A DNA stretch of 41,802 nt from Clostridia bacterium. GTDB lineage: Bacteria; Bacillota; Clostridia; Oscillospirales; Acutalibacteraceae. This document shows, piece after piece, positions 7,337-19,333 of the stretch (the first letter of the stretch is position 1; the number at the start of each line of letters is the position of its first letter). The position numbers and the translations under genes are program-made. The notes beneath the pieces are model-generated. The model had not been told where the DNA came from, made no database searches, and saw only the letters and a list, made by a program, of their open reading frames with translations. The stretch lies in assembly GCA_017472225.1 (NCBI GenBank), contig JAFUQS010000104.1:1-41802 (forward strand), read 5' to 3'.

Positions 7337-8992
7337 ATGGAAGAAGTAACTAAAATTTCTAACTTTATCCATGACTTCATTGATGAGGACTTGGAAAAAG
7401 GCGTATATACTCATGTTCAGACCCGTTTCCCGCCTGAGCCTAACGGCTATCTGCACATCGGCCACGCCAAGGCTATTCAGATTGACTTTTCAACAGCGGA
7501 AAAATACGGCGGCACCTGTAACCTCCGCCTTGACGATACCAACCCTTCAAAGGAAGATGTTGAGTATGTTGACGCTATCAAGGAGGACATCGAATGGCTC
7601 GGCTATAAGTGGGACAAGGTGCTTTACGCTTCAAGCTATTTCGACTTCATTTATGAATGTGCAGTAAAGCTTATTGAAATGGGCAAGGCTTATGTGTGTG
7701 ACCTCACCGCTGATGAAATCCGTGAATACAGAGGTACACTCACAGAGCCGGGCAAAAACAGCCCCTACAGAGACCGCAGTATCGAAGAAAACCTTGAGCT
7801 TTTCAAAAGAATGACCGACGGTGAATTTCCCGACGGAGCAAGAGTTCTTCGTGCAAAAATTGATATGGCATCGCCTAACATCAATATGCGTGACCCCGTA
7901 ATTTACAGAATCGCCCATGTCAGCCATCATCAGACCGGTGACAAGTGGTGCGTTTATCCGATGTACGACTTCGCACACCCCATTTCAGACACAAAGGAAG
8001 GCGTAACACACTCCCTTTGCTCACTTGAATTTGAAAACCACAGACCTCTTTATGATTGGGTGCTTCGTGAGCTTGGCTTTGAAACTCCCTCTCGTCAGAT
8101 TGAGTTTGCAAGACTTAACCTTAATTACTGCCTCACAAGTAAGCGTAAATGCTTACAGCTTGTGAATGAAAACATCGTTGACGGCTGGAACGACCCGAGA
8201 ATGGTCACAATCAGCGGTATGAGAAGACGAGGCTATCCTGCCGAAGCAATCCGTGATTTCATAAACAGAGTAGGCGTTTCAAAGGCTTATTCGGTTGTTG
8301 ACTTCGGACTTCTTGAAGCCTGTGTAAGAGATAATCTCAATGTTAACGCTCCGAGATGTATGGCTGTTCTTCGTCCCTTGAAGGTTATTATCGATAACTA
8401 TCCCGAGGACCTTGTGGAAGAAATTGAGCTTCCCGTAAATCAGGACAGACCTGAAATGGGCACAAGAGTTATCCGCTTCTCAAAAGAGCTTTATGTTGAA
8501 AAAGAAGACTTCATGATTGAGCCGCCGAAAAAGTATTTCAGACTCTTCCCCGGCAACGAGGTACGTCTCAGAGGTGCTTATTTCGTAAAATGTGTCGGCT
8601 ATGACACAGACGAAAACGGCGAGGTCACTGCAGTTCATTGCACATATGACCCGGCAAGTAAGGGCGGCAACTCACCCGACGGCAGAAAGGTCAAGGGTAC
8701 ACTTCATTGGGTAAGCGCAAAGAACTCAATTGACTTTGAAGCAAGACTTTATGACAGGCTTTTTGTCAATCCCAACCCCTCTGATGAGTCCGCAGGCTCA
8801 TTCAAGGATAACCTTAACCCGGATTCATTGCTGATTCTTGAGGGCTGCAAGCTTGAAGACGGAATCGGTGAGCTTAAGGCAGGCGATACCTTCCAGTTTA
8901 TGCGCCAGGGTTATTTCTGCGTTGACACCACAACCACGGATGAAAAATTAGTGTTCAACAGAACTGTTGCACTTAATTCATCCTGGAAATAA
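7337..8992 (+). CDS. glnS: Glutamine--tRNA ligase
   Basis: 551 aa, close to the E. coli length of about 554. It attaches Gln to tRNA-Gln. FPPEPNGYLHIGHAKAI carries the HIGH motif at 40-43 with the GlnRS-specific PPEPNGYLHIGH pattern; LRLDDTNP and the KMSKS-like LTSKRK near residue 267 follow, then the two beta-barrel anticodon-binding domains. AAAGGAG precedes ATG 7337. It is co-transcribed with gltX. Most Firmicutes lack GlnRS and make Gln-tRNA with GatCAB, so its presence is a lineage feature, known in some Clostridia and usually explained by ancient gene transfer. Confidence 0.95.
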   Translation: MEEVTKISNFIHDFIDEDLEKGVYTHVQTRFPPEPNGYLHIGHAKAIQIDFSTAEKYGGTCNLRLDDTNPSKEDVEYVDAIKEDIEWLGYKWDKVLYASSYFDFIYECAVKLIEMGKAYVCDLTADEIREYRGTLTEPGKNSPYRDRSIEENLELFKRMTDGEFPDGARVLRAKIDMASPNINMRDPVIYRIAHVSHHQTGDKWCVYPMYDFAHPISDTKEGVTHSLCSLEFENHRPLYDWVLRELGFETPSRQIEFARLNLNYCLTSKRKCLQLVNENIVDGWNDPRMVTISGMRRRGYPAEAIRDFINRVGVSKAYSVVDFGLLEACVRDNLNVNAPRCMAVLRPLKVIIDNYPEDLVEEIELPVNQDRPEMGTRVIRFSKELYVEKEDFMIEPPKKYFRLFPGNEVRLRGAYFVKCVGYDTDENGEVTAVHCTYDPASKGGNSPDGRKVKGTLHWVSAKNSIDFEARLYDRLFVNPNPSDESAGSFKDNLNPDSLLILEGCKLEDGIGELKAGDTFQFMRQGYFCVDTTTTDEKLVFNRTVALNSSWK

Positions 8993-9008
8993 AAGGAGAA
9001 AGAAAATT

Positions 9009-9695
9009 ATGAAAATTGCATACCGTATTATCACACCTATTTTAGCTGTCGGTGCAATTGTAATGGGACTTTTATTAAAGCTGTTCTATTTTGCAATCGG
9101 CGGTGCATCCGAACAAATCACAAGCATTGTTCAGCTTCTTCAACAGTTCGGTGTTTCAACACAGTTTGAATATTCCGCAGTTGAGATTATTCAGCTTCTG
9201 ATGGGCATTGAGCCTGCTGCCGAAGAGGGTTCTGCAACCTTCCTCACTGTGGCAGAGCCTGTTCTCCCCCACATCATCGCTTTTGTTGTGTTCTTTGTTC
9301 TTGCGCTTGTAATGTTCCTTGTTGTGGGCGTTGTTGCAGCCGCAACCAACAACAGAAAAGCCGTTATCGGTCTTTCATGCGGCGGACTTGTTATCATGTT
9401 TATTGCCATCGTAATCAGCCGACTTGCATTTGACAAGATTATGGGCGGTGAAATTGAGCTTTCAGAGCTTGTGGGTGTTGTTTCCGACAGTGCCTGGGCG
9501 CAGATTCTTGCAACAGTAGTAACCGTTTCTCAGGCTACTCTTTCAGCCGGCTACTACGCTGTTTTCGGAATGTACATTCTTGTTATTCTCTGGACAATTC
9601 TTACCAATATGCTCATCAGCACTCCCATTCAGTTTGAAAAGAAGCACAGAAGAAAGAAGCCCCTCAGAAGACCTTCAGCTATGTTCCGCAAATAA
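9009..9695 (+). CDS. Conserved-looking membrane protein of unknown function
   Basis: 228 aa, not recognised. Four strongly hydrophobic stretches are visible: about 5-30 (ITPILAVGAIVMGLLLKLF), 93-118, 122-146 and 190-213, with a basic tail (KKHRRKKPLRR) suggesting a cytoplasmic C-terminus. ATG 9009 is preceded by AAAGGAG; an upstream in-frame ATG lies inside glnS and is rejected. It follows glnS by 16 bases and is probably the last gene of the gltX-glnS unit. No functional link to charging is evident. Confidence 0.75.
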   Translation: MKIAYRIITPILAVGAIVMGLLLKLFYFAIGGASEQITSIVQLLQQFGVSTQFEYSAVEIIQLLMGIEPAAEEGSATFLTVAEPVLPHIIAFVVFFVLALVMFLVVGVVAAATNNRKAVIGLSCGGLVIMFIAIVISRLAFDKIMGGEIELSELVGVVSDSAWAQILATVVTVSQATLSAGYYAVFGMYILVILWTILTNMLISTPIQFEKKHRRKKPLRRPSAMFRK

Positions 9696-9714
9696 AACAT
9701 AAAAAAGACAGCTT

Positions 9715-9742
9715 GAAGCACCTGCACTATAGCAGGTGCTTC
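9715..9742. other. Hairpin downstream of the glnS operon
   Basis: GAAGCACCTGC (9715-9725) and GCAGGTGCTTC (9732-9742) form a perfect 11-bp stem with loop ACTATA. The following bases are not T-rich, so it may be an mRNA-end stabilising hairpin more than a terminator. Confidence 0.65.
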
Positions 9743-9779
9743 AGTTATATCCGCCTGACATCAAGGTGTAAAAAAGCAA

Positions 9780-9810
9780 ATAAAAGCAGAGCGTCTTGCT
9801 CTGCTTTTAT
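9780..9810. terminator. Bidirectional intrinsic terminator
   Basis: ATAAAAGCAGAGC / GCTCTGCTTTTAT with loop GTCTT, T-rich on either strand, between the convergent glnS operon and lacZ. Confidence 0.8.
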
Positions 9811-9849
9811 TACTTTGAAGAAGGTCTTCCTTCAGTTGTCATTCTTTTG

Positions 9850-13072
<3,223 letters not shown>

Positions 13073-13350
13073 GGATTATACGACAAGTGATGACAATTAT
13101 ACATTTTTTGCCTTTCTGTTTATTCATTACATTTCTCCCAAAATCAGACTTTTGTGCAAAATTTACATTAAACACTGTTCTTTTTATACAAATCGACTGC
13201 AAAACTGAAAATAGTAACAAAATATCGTTAATTTGTTTGTTTAGTTTGGATATTGATAATTAAGGTGCAAAGTGGTAGAATATCAAGGCAATCAAAAAGA
13301 ACCTTCAGCAATTCGGTTTGCTTTTAAAAATGAGAAATAAATATGAAGAC
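13073..13350. other. AT-rich intergenic stretch without a recognised gene
   Basis: The 410-bp gap between lacZ and the zinc-ribbon gene holds the lacZ promoter at one end and a terminator at the other. Between them the sequence is AT-rich with no convincing ORF, RNA or repeat. Upstream activator or operator sites for lacZ could lie here, but no clear palindrome was found. Confidence 0.6.
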
Positions 13351-13351
13351 A

Positions 13352-13390
13352 AAAAGTAGCTGTAAAAATAAGTTTTTTACAGCTACTTTT
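13352..13390. terminator. Intrinsic terminator of the rimP-nusA-infB operon
   Basis: AAAAGTAGCTGTAAAA / TTTTTTACAGCTACTTTT with a 5-base loop and a T run on the minus strand just past the zinc-ribbon gene. Confidence 0.8.
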
Positions 13391-13400
13391 ATTTTTTTGT

Positions 13401-15275
13401 TTATTGAAGCTCAACTGCGAACAGACCCGGAATGTCAAAGGGAATAATAACATCGTGTGCGCAGCCGTCCTGACTGACAAAGCAGAACATATATCCGCCG
13501 TCACAGATAACACTTGCAGACTCATAAATTTTCATGCCGAGTCCGTCTTCATCCTCAGGAATTTCTTCTGCTTCATTATTTTCATAATCATCTTCAGAGG
13601 TGTCCGTCTCCACGCCCTGCTGCAGCTTCACGGCTATATCACTGTAATCGTATCCGCCGTAAATACGGTAAAGAAGCTCGGAAATCACAAGATAATCCTT
13701 GCCGATGATTGCATCCTTCGTGATAAAATCACCGGATTCAACATCAAAATTATAGCCCTCAACGGTTCTTTCAGGGAGCTTCACCGGCTGAGTCTCTTCA
13801 TTTTCAGCCTGCGTGGTTTCTTCCTGCTCACCGTTTTCATTTTGGGCTTCATTTTCGTCAACGGGCATTGAGGACGGCACATATTCTGCTGTATCCTCAA
13901 GAACGCTGATGTAGCCGTTATCCGTATAGGTCACTCTTGAAACAACATGGGTAAGAAGGGGTAATTCATCCTTGTTTCCGCCGTTTTTCAGGAATTTTTT
14001 ATAGTCGCTCTGTACCGAGTCCTCCTCCATTGAAAAGGCAGTAATCATGTCGCTGTAAAGCTGATTTGCCGTCTGTTCACCAAGGCTTCCACCTGTAAAC
14101 ACGGGGTATTCAATAATGTATTTGTGATATACCGTTCCGTCAGATGCCTTCTTTTCAATTATTTCAGTTTTCATTTCAAAGGAAATTCCGCTTTCATTTT
14201 CAATAAGAACTCCGCTTGAATTAAAAATAGGTTCATCGCTGAGCCTTGTGATTTTCCACTGAGTCTCAGAATCATCTTCACTGCTTACCTTTTCAACAAT
14301 TGCATATCTTTCCTTTGTTTCGGCTGAAAGATTGCTTTCCTGAAGAAAGCTGCATTCAATATAATAGCTTCCGTCCTGAATACGCTTACTTTCCTTAACA
14401 TCGGCTATATAGGAAATTTCAGGCTCATAATCAAGCTTATCCCTGAAATAATAATATCCGCCGTAATAATAGCAATCATCAGTGTTTGCAGTGTGATTGA
14501 CATTGAGTCCAAAAAGCTCAACTATAGCGTCTATTTTTTCTTCCTCTATTTTGTAATAGCTGTAATCACCGTTTTCATTTGCATAACGCTGTGCAGGGTC
14601 AGGAATGTTTGCTGTAATCTGAGTGTGGTCATATAAGGCACGGTAAAGCCCGTTTGCATCATAGGGCTTCACCATATCCAGAAGCTCATTCACGGTGGTG
14701 TGAGAAGCATCAAGGTCACTGTCGCAAACAGCAGACACACCGGAAAGCCACTTTTCAAGCTCACCCTTTTCTTCACCTGAAAGACCGCTCAACGCAACAG
14801 TTTTGACAGCCTGACTGTTACCCTTAAAAACATCACTTTTAACGCTCACAAATGTAAGCACCAGCATCATACAGGCAAGAATACAAACCACAGAAACAAT
14901 AAGTGCCGCCGCAGATTTATCTCCTACGCTTTCCTTATTGCTTTTCTTTTCAGCTTTATTCTTGTCAGCGGCTGATTTTCTTTGAATTTTTTTCACCTTC
15001 GGTAAAGGCTTTTCTTCCAATGACAGCTCATATTCAGGAGCAGTATATTGCTCCTCATTTTCCTTCACAGCTTCACCGTTTTCCTCACCGTCAGGCTCCT
15101 TTTCATTTTCGGCTTCTGCAGTGATTATGGCAGGCTTTTCAATTTCCTCATCGGGGATGTTCAGTGTGAAGGGCTTTTTTTCTGCCTCATTTTCTTGCAT
15201 AATTGCAGATGTTCCGCACTCGGGACAGCTTGACAGCGAATCGTCAAACATATTTGCACATTTTCTACAAATCAT
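13401..15275 (-). CDS. Zinc-ribbon membrane protein with extracytoplasmic DUF3298-like region
   Basis: 624 aa. The N-terminus has a CxxC...CxxC zinc ribbon (Cys3, 6, 17, 20). An acidic then basic low-complexity linker (about 30-120) follows, then one membrane helix (about 124-148, ALIVSVVCILACMMLVLTF) and a large outer part. The last 270 residues resemble DUF3298/RsiV-like proteins: an IIEYPVF strand, a YISVLEDTAEYV block and a VESGDFITKDAI block, split by a Glu/Gln-rich insert. This family includes lysozyme-binding anti-sigma factors, but no sigma factor is adjacent, so function is open. ATG 15275 is preceded by AAAGGAG. It is the last gene of the minus-strand run. Confidence 0.72.
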   Translation of the reverse strand: MICRKCANMFDDSLSSCPECGTSAIMQENEAEKKPFTLNIPDEEIEKPAIITAEAENEKEPDGEENGEAVKENEEQYTAPEYELSLEEKPLPKVKKIQRKSAADKNKAEKKSNKESVGDKSAAALIVSVVCILACMMLVLTFVSVKSDVFKGNSQAVKTVALSGLSGEEKGELEKWLSGVSAVCDSDLDASHTTVNELLDMVKPYDANGLYRALYDHTQITANIPDPAQRYANENGDYSYYKIEEEKIDAIVELFGLNVNHTANTDDCYYYGGYYYFRDKLDYEPEISYIADVKESKRIQDGSYYIECSFLQESNLSAETKERYAIVEKVSSEDDSETQWKITRLSDEPIFNSSGVLIENESGISFEMKTEIIEKKASDGTVYHKYIIEYPVFTGGSLGEQTANQLYSDMITAFSMEEDSVQSDYKKFLKNGGNKDELPLLTHVVSRVTYTDNGYISVLEDTAEYVPSSMPVDENEAQNENGEQEETTQAENEETQPVKLPERTVEGYNFDVESGDFITKDAIIGKDYLVISELLYRIYGGYDYSDIAVKLQQGVETDTSEDDYENNEAEEIPEDEDGLGMKIYESASVICDGGYMFCFVSQDGCAHDVIIPFDIPGLFAVELQ

Positions 15276-15313
15276 TATCTTTCTCCTTTGCCGTCCTTAT
15301 TTCTTTATAAACA

Positions 15314-15994
15314 TCAGATGTATTCGAGCAAATCGGTAATCTTTTCGATTTCGGCAGCAACGCCCGTATTTCCGAGACCCTTGCCCTTAAAATCACCGTA
15401 ATTCATTCTGATTGCCTTCATGTCGGCACCAAGTGCGCCCTGAATATCATTGACAGGGTGGTCACCGACGAAAAGAGCCTCCTCGTTTTTCACTCCTGCT
15501 CTTTTACAAGCCTCATCAAAAATGCCCCTTGCAGGCTTATAAATACCGATGTCGCCGGATACAATCACAACATCGAACATATCCCTGATGCCTGCAGTGT
15601 CAAGCTTGATATTCTGCAAAGAGGAAACACCGTTTGTGATGCAGCCGAGTATATAGCCTCTTTTCTTGATTTCCTTGAGCACATCAATTGCACCGTCAAG
15701 CATTACAATGTGTTTGCCAAAGTCAAAGTTAAAGGAATCATAAAGCTCCTGAAGGGGAGGATGGTTTTCCCACTGCCACAATTCAATCATTTCGGGAAAA
15801 TAAACCTCTCTGTCCTTATATCCGCCGTCAACGTGCTCCTCCATTTCGTCAAGCTTTATGAGTCTTTCTTCCTCGCTTATATCGGGGAAGTATTTTTTCA
15901 GAAACTCCTCGCAGTAAAGTCTGTACGCACCCTTTCTGCTCTGGAGAGTATCGTCAAAGTCAAAAAATATTGCTTTTACATTAAGCTTAGCCAT
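15314..15994 (-). CDS. HAD-family hydrolase (YjjG/phosphatase-like)
   Basis: 226 aa haloacid-dehalogenase subfamily IA phosphatase. Motif I is FFDFDDT (nucleophile Asp12, acid/base Asp14), a helical cap follows, motif II is ITNG near 119, the motif III lysine is in YKPARGIF, and motif IV is FVGDHPVNDIQGA. The substrate cannot be read from sequence; relatives act on nucleotides, phosphoglycolate or sugar phosphates. It overlaps the end of ribF by 8 bases, and an FMN or phospho-intermediate phosphatase role is a possible guess from that position only. Confidence 0.85.
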   Translation of the reverse strand: MAKLNVKAIFFDFDDTLQSRKGAYRLYCEEFLKKYFPDISEEERLIKLDEMEEHVDGGYKDREVYFPEMIELWQWENHPPLQELYDSFNFDFGKHIVMLDGAIDVLKEIKKRGYILGCITNGVSSLQNIKLDTAGIRDMFDVVIVSGDIGIYKPARGIFDEACKRAGVKNEEALFVGDHPVNDIQGALGADMKAIRMNYGDFKGKGLGNTGVAAEIEKITDLLEYI

Positions 15995-16907
15995 TATTTA
16001 TAACCTCACTATACAACCGTCTTGCGGTTTTAATATCCTTGGAAATTTGTTTTTTCAGTTCCTCGAGGCTTGAAAATTTAATTTCACCCCTCATGTATTT
16101 CAAAAGGCTGACCTCGATTTTTTTGCCGTAAAGGTCTCCGGAAAAGCCGAGAATACAGGTTTCACTTCTCATTGAATCCTTGTTCACGGTGGGTCTTATG
16201 CCCACATTTGTAACAGCCGGATAGTACCTTGAGCCGACTCTTGCTCTTGAAAGGTAAACTCCGTATTTTGGCACAATGAAATCCTGCGGGAAAAACTGAT
16301 TTATTGTCGGGAAGCCTAAGGTGTGGCCGAGACCGTCACCCTTTTTAACAACAAAGTCATAAGCAAAATACTTTCCGAGCATTGTGTTTGCTTTTTCAAT
16401 TTCACCCTCCATAATAAGCTGTCTTATTCTGGTTGAGCTGATAATTTCATCACCCAAAAGTATCGGTGAAAGGGAAAAGGATTCAATTCCTCGTTTGCTA
16501 AGCTGCTCATGAAGTGAAGCCGCATTTCCCTTGCCGCCCTTACCGTAATGATAATCATAACCACAGGTGACAACTCTTGCGTTAAGCTTTTCAACAATTA
16601 TTTTTTCAATAAATTCATCCGGGGAATAGTCCATAGCTTCCCTGAAATTAAAATTCACAACAGTGAAGCCCATTTCTTCAAGAATTTCCTTTTTTCTTTC
16701 CTCACTTGTCAGCATAGGAGGAACCTTGCCTGAAATCAGCTTTCTCGGGTGAATGTCAAAAAGCATAACAACAGGCACAAGATTTTCTTTTTCCGCCTTT
16801 TCCAAAGCCTTGTAAAGCACTGCCTGATGTCCTCTGTGGATACCGTCAAAATAGCCTAAGCCGATGGCTGTGCCCTGCTTTTTAATTTTTTCATCCAAAT
16901 GAAACAT
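15987..16907 (-). CDS. ribF: Bifunctional riboflavin kinase / FAD synthetase
   Basis: 306 aa. It converts riboflavin to FMN and FMN to FAD with ATP. The N-terminal nucleotidyltransferase domain has GYFDGIHRGHQ (about 18-28) and SSTRIRQLI; the C-terminal riboflavin-kinase barrel has HTLGFPTINQ, GVY, and NVGIRPTV. An upstream in-frame ATG overlapping the truB stop exists, but GGCAGGTG is better spaced for the ATG at 16907. The truB-ribF order is standard for this operon. Confidence 0.93.
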   Translation of the reverse strand: MFHLDEKIKKQGTAIGLGYFDGIHRGHQAVLYKALEKAEKENLVPVVMLFDIHPRKLISGKVPPMLTSEERKKEILEEMGFTVVNFNFREAMDYSPDEFIEKIIVEKLNARVVTCGYDYHYGKGGKGNAASLHEQLSKRGIESFSLSPILLGDEIISSTRIRQLIMEGEIEKANTMLGKYFAYDFVVKKGDGLGHTLGFPTINQFFPQDFIVPKYGVYLSRARVGSRYYPAVTNVGIRPTVNKDSMRSETCILGFSGDLYGKKIEVSLLKYMRGEIKFSSLEELKKQISKDIKTARRLYSEVINNG

Positions 16908-16924
16908 CCTGTCACCTGCCTTTT

Positions 16925-17815
16925 TCATTCAACATAAACCCTTTTAACAGAAAGCTTCTCTCTGTTTTCATCAATCTCACCCACACCGAGAAATTTTCCC
17001 ACGGGTGAATAAACACAGTATAAGCCGGGCTCTTTTTTTCCGCCGAAACGGTTGCAATCCAGCTCACCGCCGTTGGAAAATCGCCTTGACTGTGCTTCAC
17101 TTACCTTTATTTTATCATAGGAAATGAAGCTGTCAACACTGTTAAGGGCATCTGAAAGCTCATTTTTTTCTTTCATCTGTTCAAGCTGAGCCACCGTATA
17201 ACACTTATCAATTGTAACACCGTTAGCTTTAATTCTTCTTAAAGCTGTCATTGTGGCTCCGCAGCCGAGAGCCTCACCGATATCGGCAATGAGACTTCTT
17301 ATATACGTGCCTTTTGAACATTCCACCGTAATTTCATATTCATTTTTTTCCTCATCGCTGCCTGAAAGCGCAAGCGAATAAACGGTTATCAGCCTTTCCT
17401 CCCTTTCAACCTCTATGCCCTGCCGTGCAAGCTCATAAAGGCGCACTCCGTCTTTTTTTATGGCGGAGTACATAGGCGGAAGCTGTTTTATTTCACCACG
17501 AAAGCTATCAAGAGCTTTCTCCACCTGTTCAGCACTCACATCAACCTCACTTTGTGACAAAACCTCACCGGTAATGTCAAGCGTATCCGTGGTGAGACCA
17601 AGACGGAAGGAGGCTTTATATGCCTTGTCGTGGTCGGGAATAAGCTCAATAAATTTTGTGGCACCGCCTAAGGCAATGGGAAGAACTCCCGTTGCCATGG
17701 GGTCAAGTGTACCTGTGTGACCGATTTTTTTTGTGCCGAAAATTCTTCTGAGTCTTGATGCGGCAAAAAATGAGGTCATACCTTCACCTTTATCAAGAAA
17801 AACAAAACCTGTCAT
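16925..17815 (-). CDS. truB: tRNA pseudouridine-55 synthase
   Basis: 296 aa. It makes pseudouridine at position 55 in the T loop of tRNAs. Catalytic Asp38 is in HTGTLDPMATG, with ATKFIE and SAIKKDGVRLYELAR motifs and a C-terminal PUA-like part. The open frame continues 51 codons upstream through the hairpin element at 17921-17970, but the match to TruB begins at MTGFVFLDK and AGGGGTG lies before that ATG, so the start is 17815. Confidence 0.94.
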   Translation of the reverse strand: MTGFVFLDKGEGMTSFFAASRLRRIFGTKKIGHTGTLDPMATGVLPIALGGATKFIELIPDHDKAYKASFRLGLTTDTLDITGEVLSQSEVDVSAEQVEKALDSFRGEIKQLPPMYSAIKKDGVRLYELARQGIEVEREERLITVYSLALSGSDEEKNEYEITVECSKGTYIRSLIADIGEALGCGATMTALRRIKANGVTIDKCYTVAQLEQMKEKNELSDALNSVDSFISYDKIKVSEAQSRRFSNGGELDCNRFGGKKEPGLYCVYSPVGKFLGVGEIDENREKLSVKRVYVE

Positions 17816-17920
17816 ACATTTCACCCCTTTTTCCACAAATGAATATCCGCTTTTTTTCACGCCGGATTTGAAAATTCCGGCAGTAAAATAAGTTCTGCTG
17901 TGTGTACCTTCCAATAATTT

Positions 17921-17970
17921 CTTTGGTGCTCGCCGCAAGGCGTTACCTTCTTGTAAGAAAGTAACCAAAG
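17921..17970. repeat. Compact three-stem palindromic element
   Basis: CTTTGG (17921-17926) and CCAAAG (17965-17970) can close a junction holding two hairpins: CGCC-GCAA-GGCG (17931-17942, GNRA loop) and GTTACCTTCT-TGTA-AGAAAGTAAC (17942-17965). It lies between nrnA and truB and resembles the CTTACTTTTGTC/GACAAAAGTAAG hairpin inside the large dispersed repeat. It is a REP/MITE-like element candidate. Confidence 0.65.
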
Positions 17971-17981
17971 AACTTTATTTG

Positions 17982-18938
17982 TTACTTATTCAGGTATGTT
18001 ACTATATACTCTGTAACTTCCGTTTTTGCTTTTTCAATGCTCTTGCCGTAAATTTCACAGCCGGCAGCTCTGATGTGTCCGCCGCCGCCGAAATTTGCAC
18101 AGATTGCCGCTGCATCAACATCCTCATCGGTACGGACAGAAACGCTGATAACACCGTCTTCCTCCTCACGCAGAGTAACACCGACCTTCACACCCTCAAT
18201 CTGGCGTGTGATAGGCTTGATTGCATCAAGAGCAGACTTATCCGTTCCGCTTTCACGAAGCATGGCTTGTGTCACCGAAATCACAGCAATTGTGCCACCT
18301 GCAAAAAACTCAAGGGATGAAAGGCACATTCTTTCAAGCATAATATTGTTCATGCTTTTTGTGTCAAACATTCTCACATTTATTCTGCTATGGTCAGCAC
18401 CCGCTGCAATAAGCTCGGAAGCAATAAGATGTGTTCTTACGGTAACATTTGAATATTTGAAGCAGCCCGTATCCGTACTGCAGCCCGTATAAATACAGGA
18501 AGCAATATCGCTGTCCGTTTCCACACCGAGAGCCTTGATGATGAGATAGATAATCTCACAGCATGAAGCACTGTGGGGCTCACAGTAGGTCTTTTTTGCA
18601 AAACGGCGGGAGCTTTCGTGATGATCAATTGAAAGATCAACTCTGTCACCGTATTTTTCGCTGAGGGCATCGCCCAGAAGCTTTCTTTCGGCAACATCAA
18701 CACTGACAATGAATTCTTCATCGAATTCATCCTCTTCAAGATCTTCAAAAAGATAATTATATTTACTGTTGATTTTGTCACCGTTCAGGAGCCTTACTCT
18801 TTTGCCCATTTTGCGCAAAGCTCTTAAAAGAGCAAAGCCACTGCCTAAGGTATCGCCGTCAGGGTTGATGTGAGTGAGGATAAGGATTTTATCTGCATTT
18901 TTCAGCTCGTGAACTGCCTGAGAAAATTCAATTTTCAT
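17982..18938 (-). CDS. nrnA: DHH-family phosphoesterase, NrnA-type oligoribonuclease / pAp phosphatase
   Basis: 318 aa, typical of NrnA. It degrades 2-5 nt RNAs and dephosphorylates pAp. Metal-site motifs are visible: THINPDGDTLG (about 22-32), VSVDVAE (about 79-85), DHH at 105-107, and the DHHA1 signature GGGGHIRAAG near 285. The start MKIEFSQ at 18938 is one base past the rbfA stop (TGAGATG) with GAGGTG upstream; the longer frame lies inside rbfA. rbfA-nrnA-truB is a conserved order in Firmicutes. Confidence 0.92.
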   Translation of the reverse strand: MKIEFSQAVHELKNADKILILTHINPDGDTLGSGFALLRALRKMGKRVRLLNGDKINSKYNYLFEDLEEDEFDEEFIVSVDVAERKLLGDALSEKYGDRVDLSIDHHESSRRFAKKTYCEPHSASCCEIIYLIIKALGVETDSDIASCIYTGCSTDTGCFKYSNVTVRTHLIASELIAAGADHSRINVRMFDTKSMNNIMLERMCLSSLEFFAGGTIAVISVTQAMLRESGTDKSALDAIKPITRQIEGVKVGVTLREEEDGVISVSVRTDEDVDAAAICANFGGGGHIRAAGCEIYGKSIEKAKTEVTEYIVTYLNK

Positions 18939-18939
18939 C

Positions 18940-19287
18940 TCACTCACCTCTGTTTTCTTCCAGCTTTTTGAACATATTGAAGCCCTGCTCAATTGAGTCA
19001 TCGGCTATAAATTTGAGCTCGGGAGTCTTTCTCAGGTGAAGTCTGCCTCCAACCTCCCGTCTGATATAGCCTGTTGCCGCCGTGAGACCCTTGACGGCTT
19101 CCTTTGCAGAGTCAATGCCCTTAAGGTCACTGACATAAACCCTTGCAAAAGAAGCGTCTGAGCTTACCTCGACACGGACAACAGTTAACATTTTGCCCAT
19201 CACTCTCGGGTCCTTGAGCTCCCTTATGACGGCAATTATTTCACGTCGGATATCCTCCGACACACGGTTAATTCTGAATCCTGCCAT
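18940..19287 (-). CDS. rbfA: Ribosome-binding factor A
   Basis: 115 aa KH-like protein that matures the 30S subunit (16S 5' end). It begins with the characteristic FRINRVSEDIRREIIAVIRELKDPRV and has VYVS followed by the DLKG turn. GGAATAA precedes ATG 19287. It sits between infB and nrnA as expected. Confidence 0.94.
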   Translation of the reverse strand: MAGFRINRVSEDIRREIIAVIRELKDPRVMGKMLTVVRVEVSSDASFARVYVSDLKGIDSAKEAVKGLTAATGYIRREVGGRLHLRKTPELKFIADDSIEQGFNMFKKLEENRGE

Positions 19288-19333
19288 TATTTATTCCTTT
19301 CCTAAGGTGAGCTTTCACCTTATGCAAAGAATA

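Noticed and set aside
15987-16907. FMN riboswitch controlling ribF
   Set aside because: ribF overlaps its neighbours inside the operon and there is no leader room.
17816-17968. 51-codon N-terminal extension of TruB
   Set aside because: It translates a palindromic element, and the ribosome binding site and family start are at 17815.
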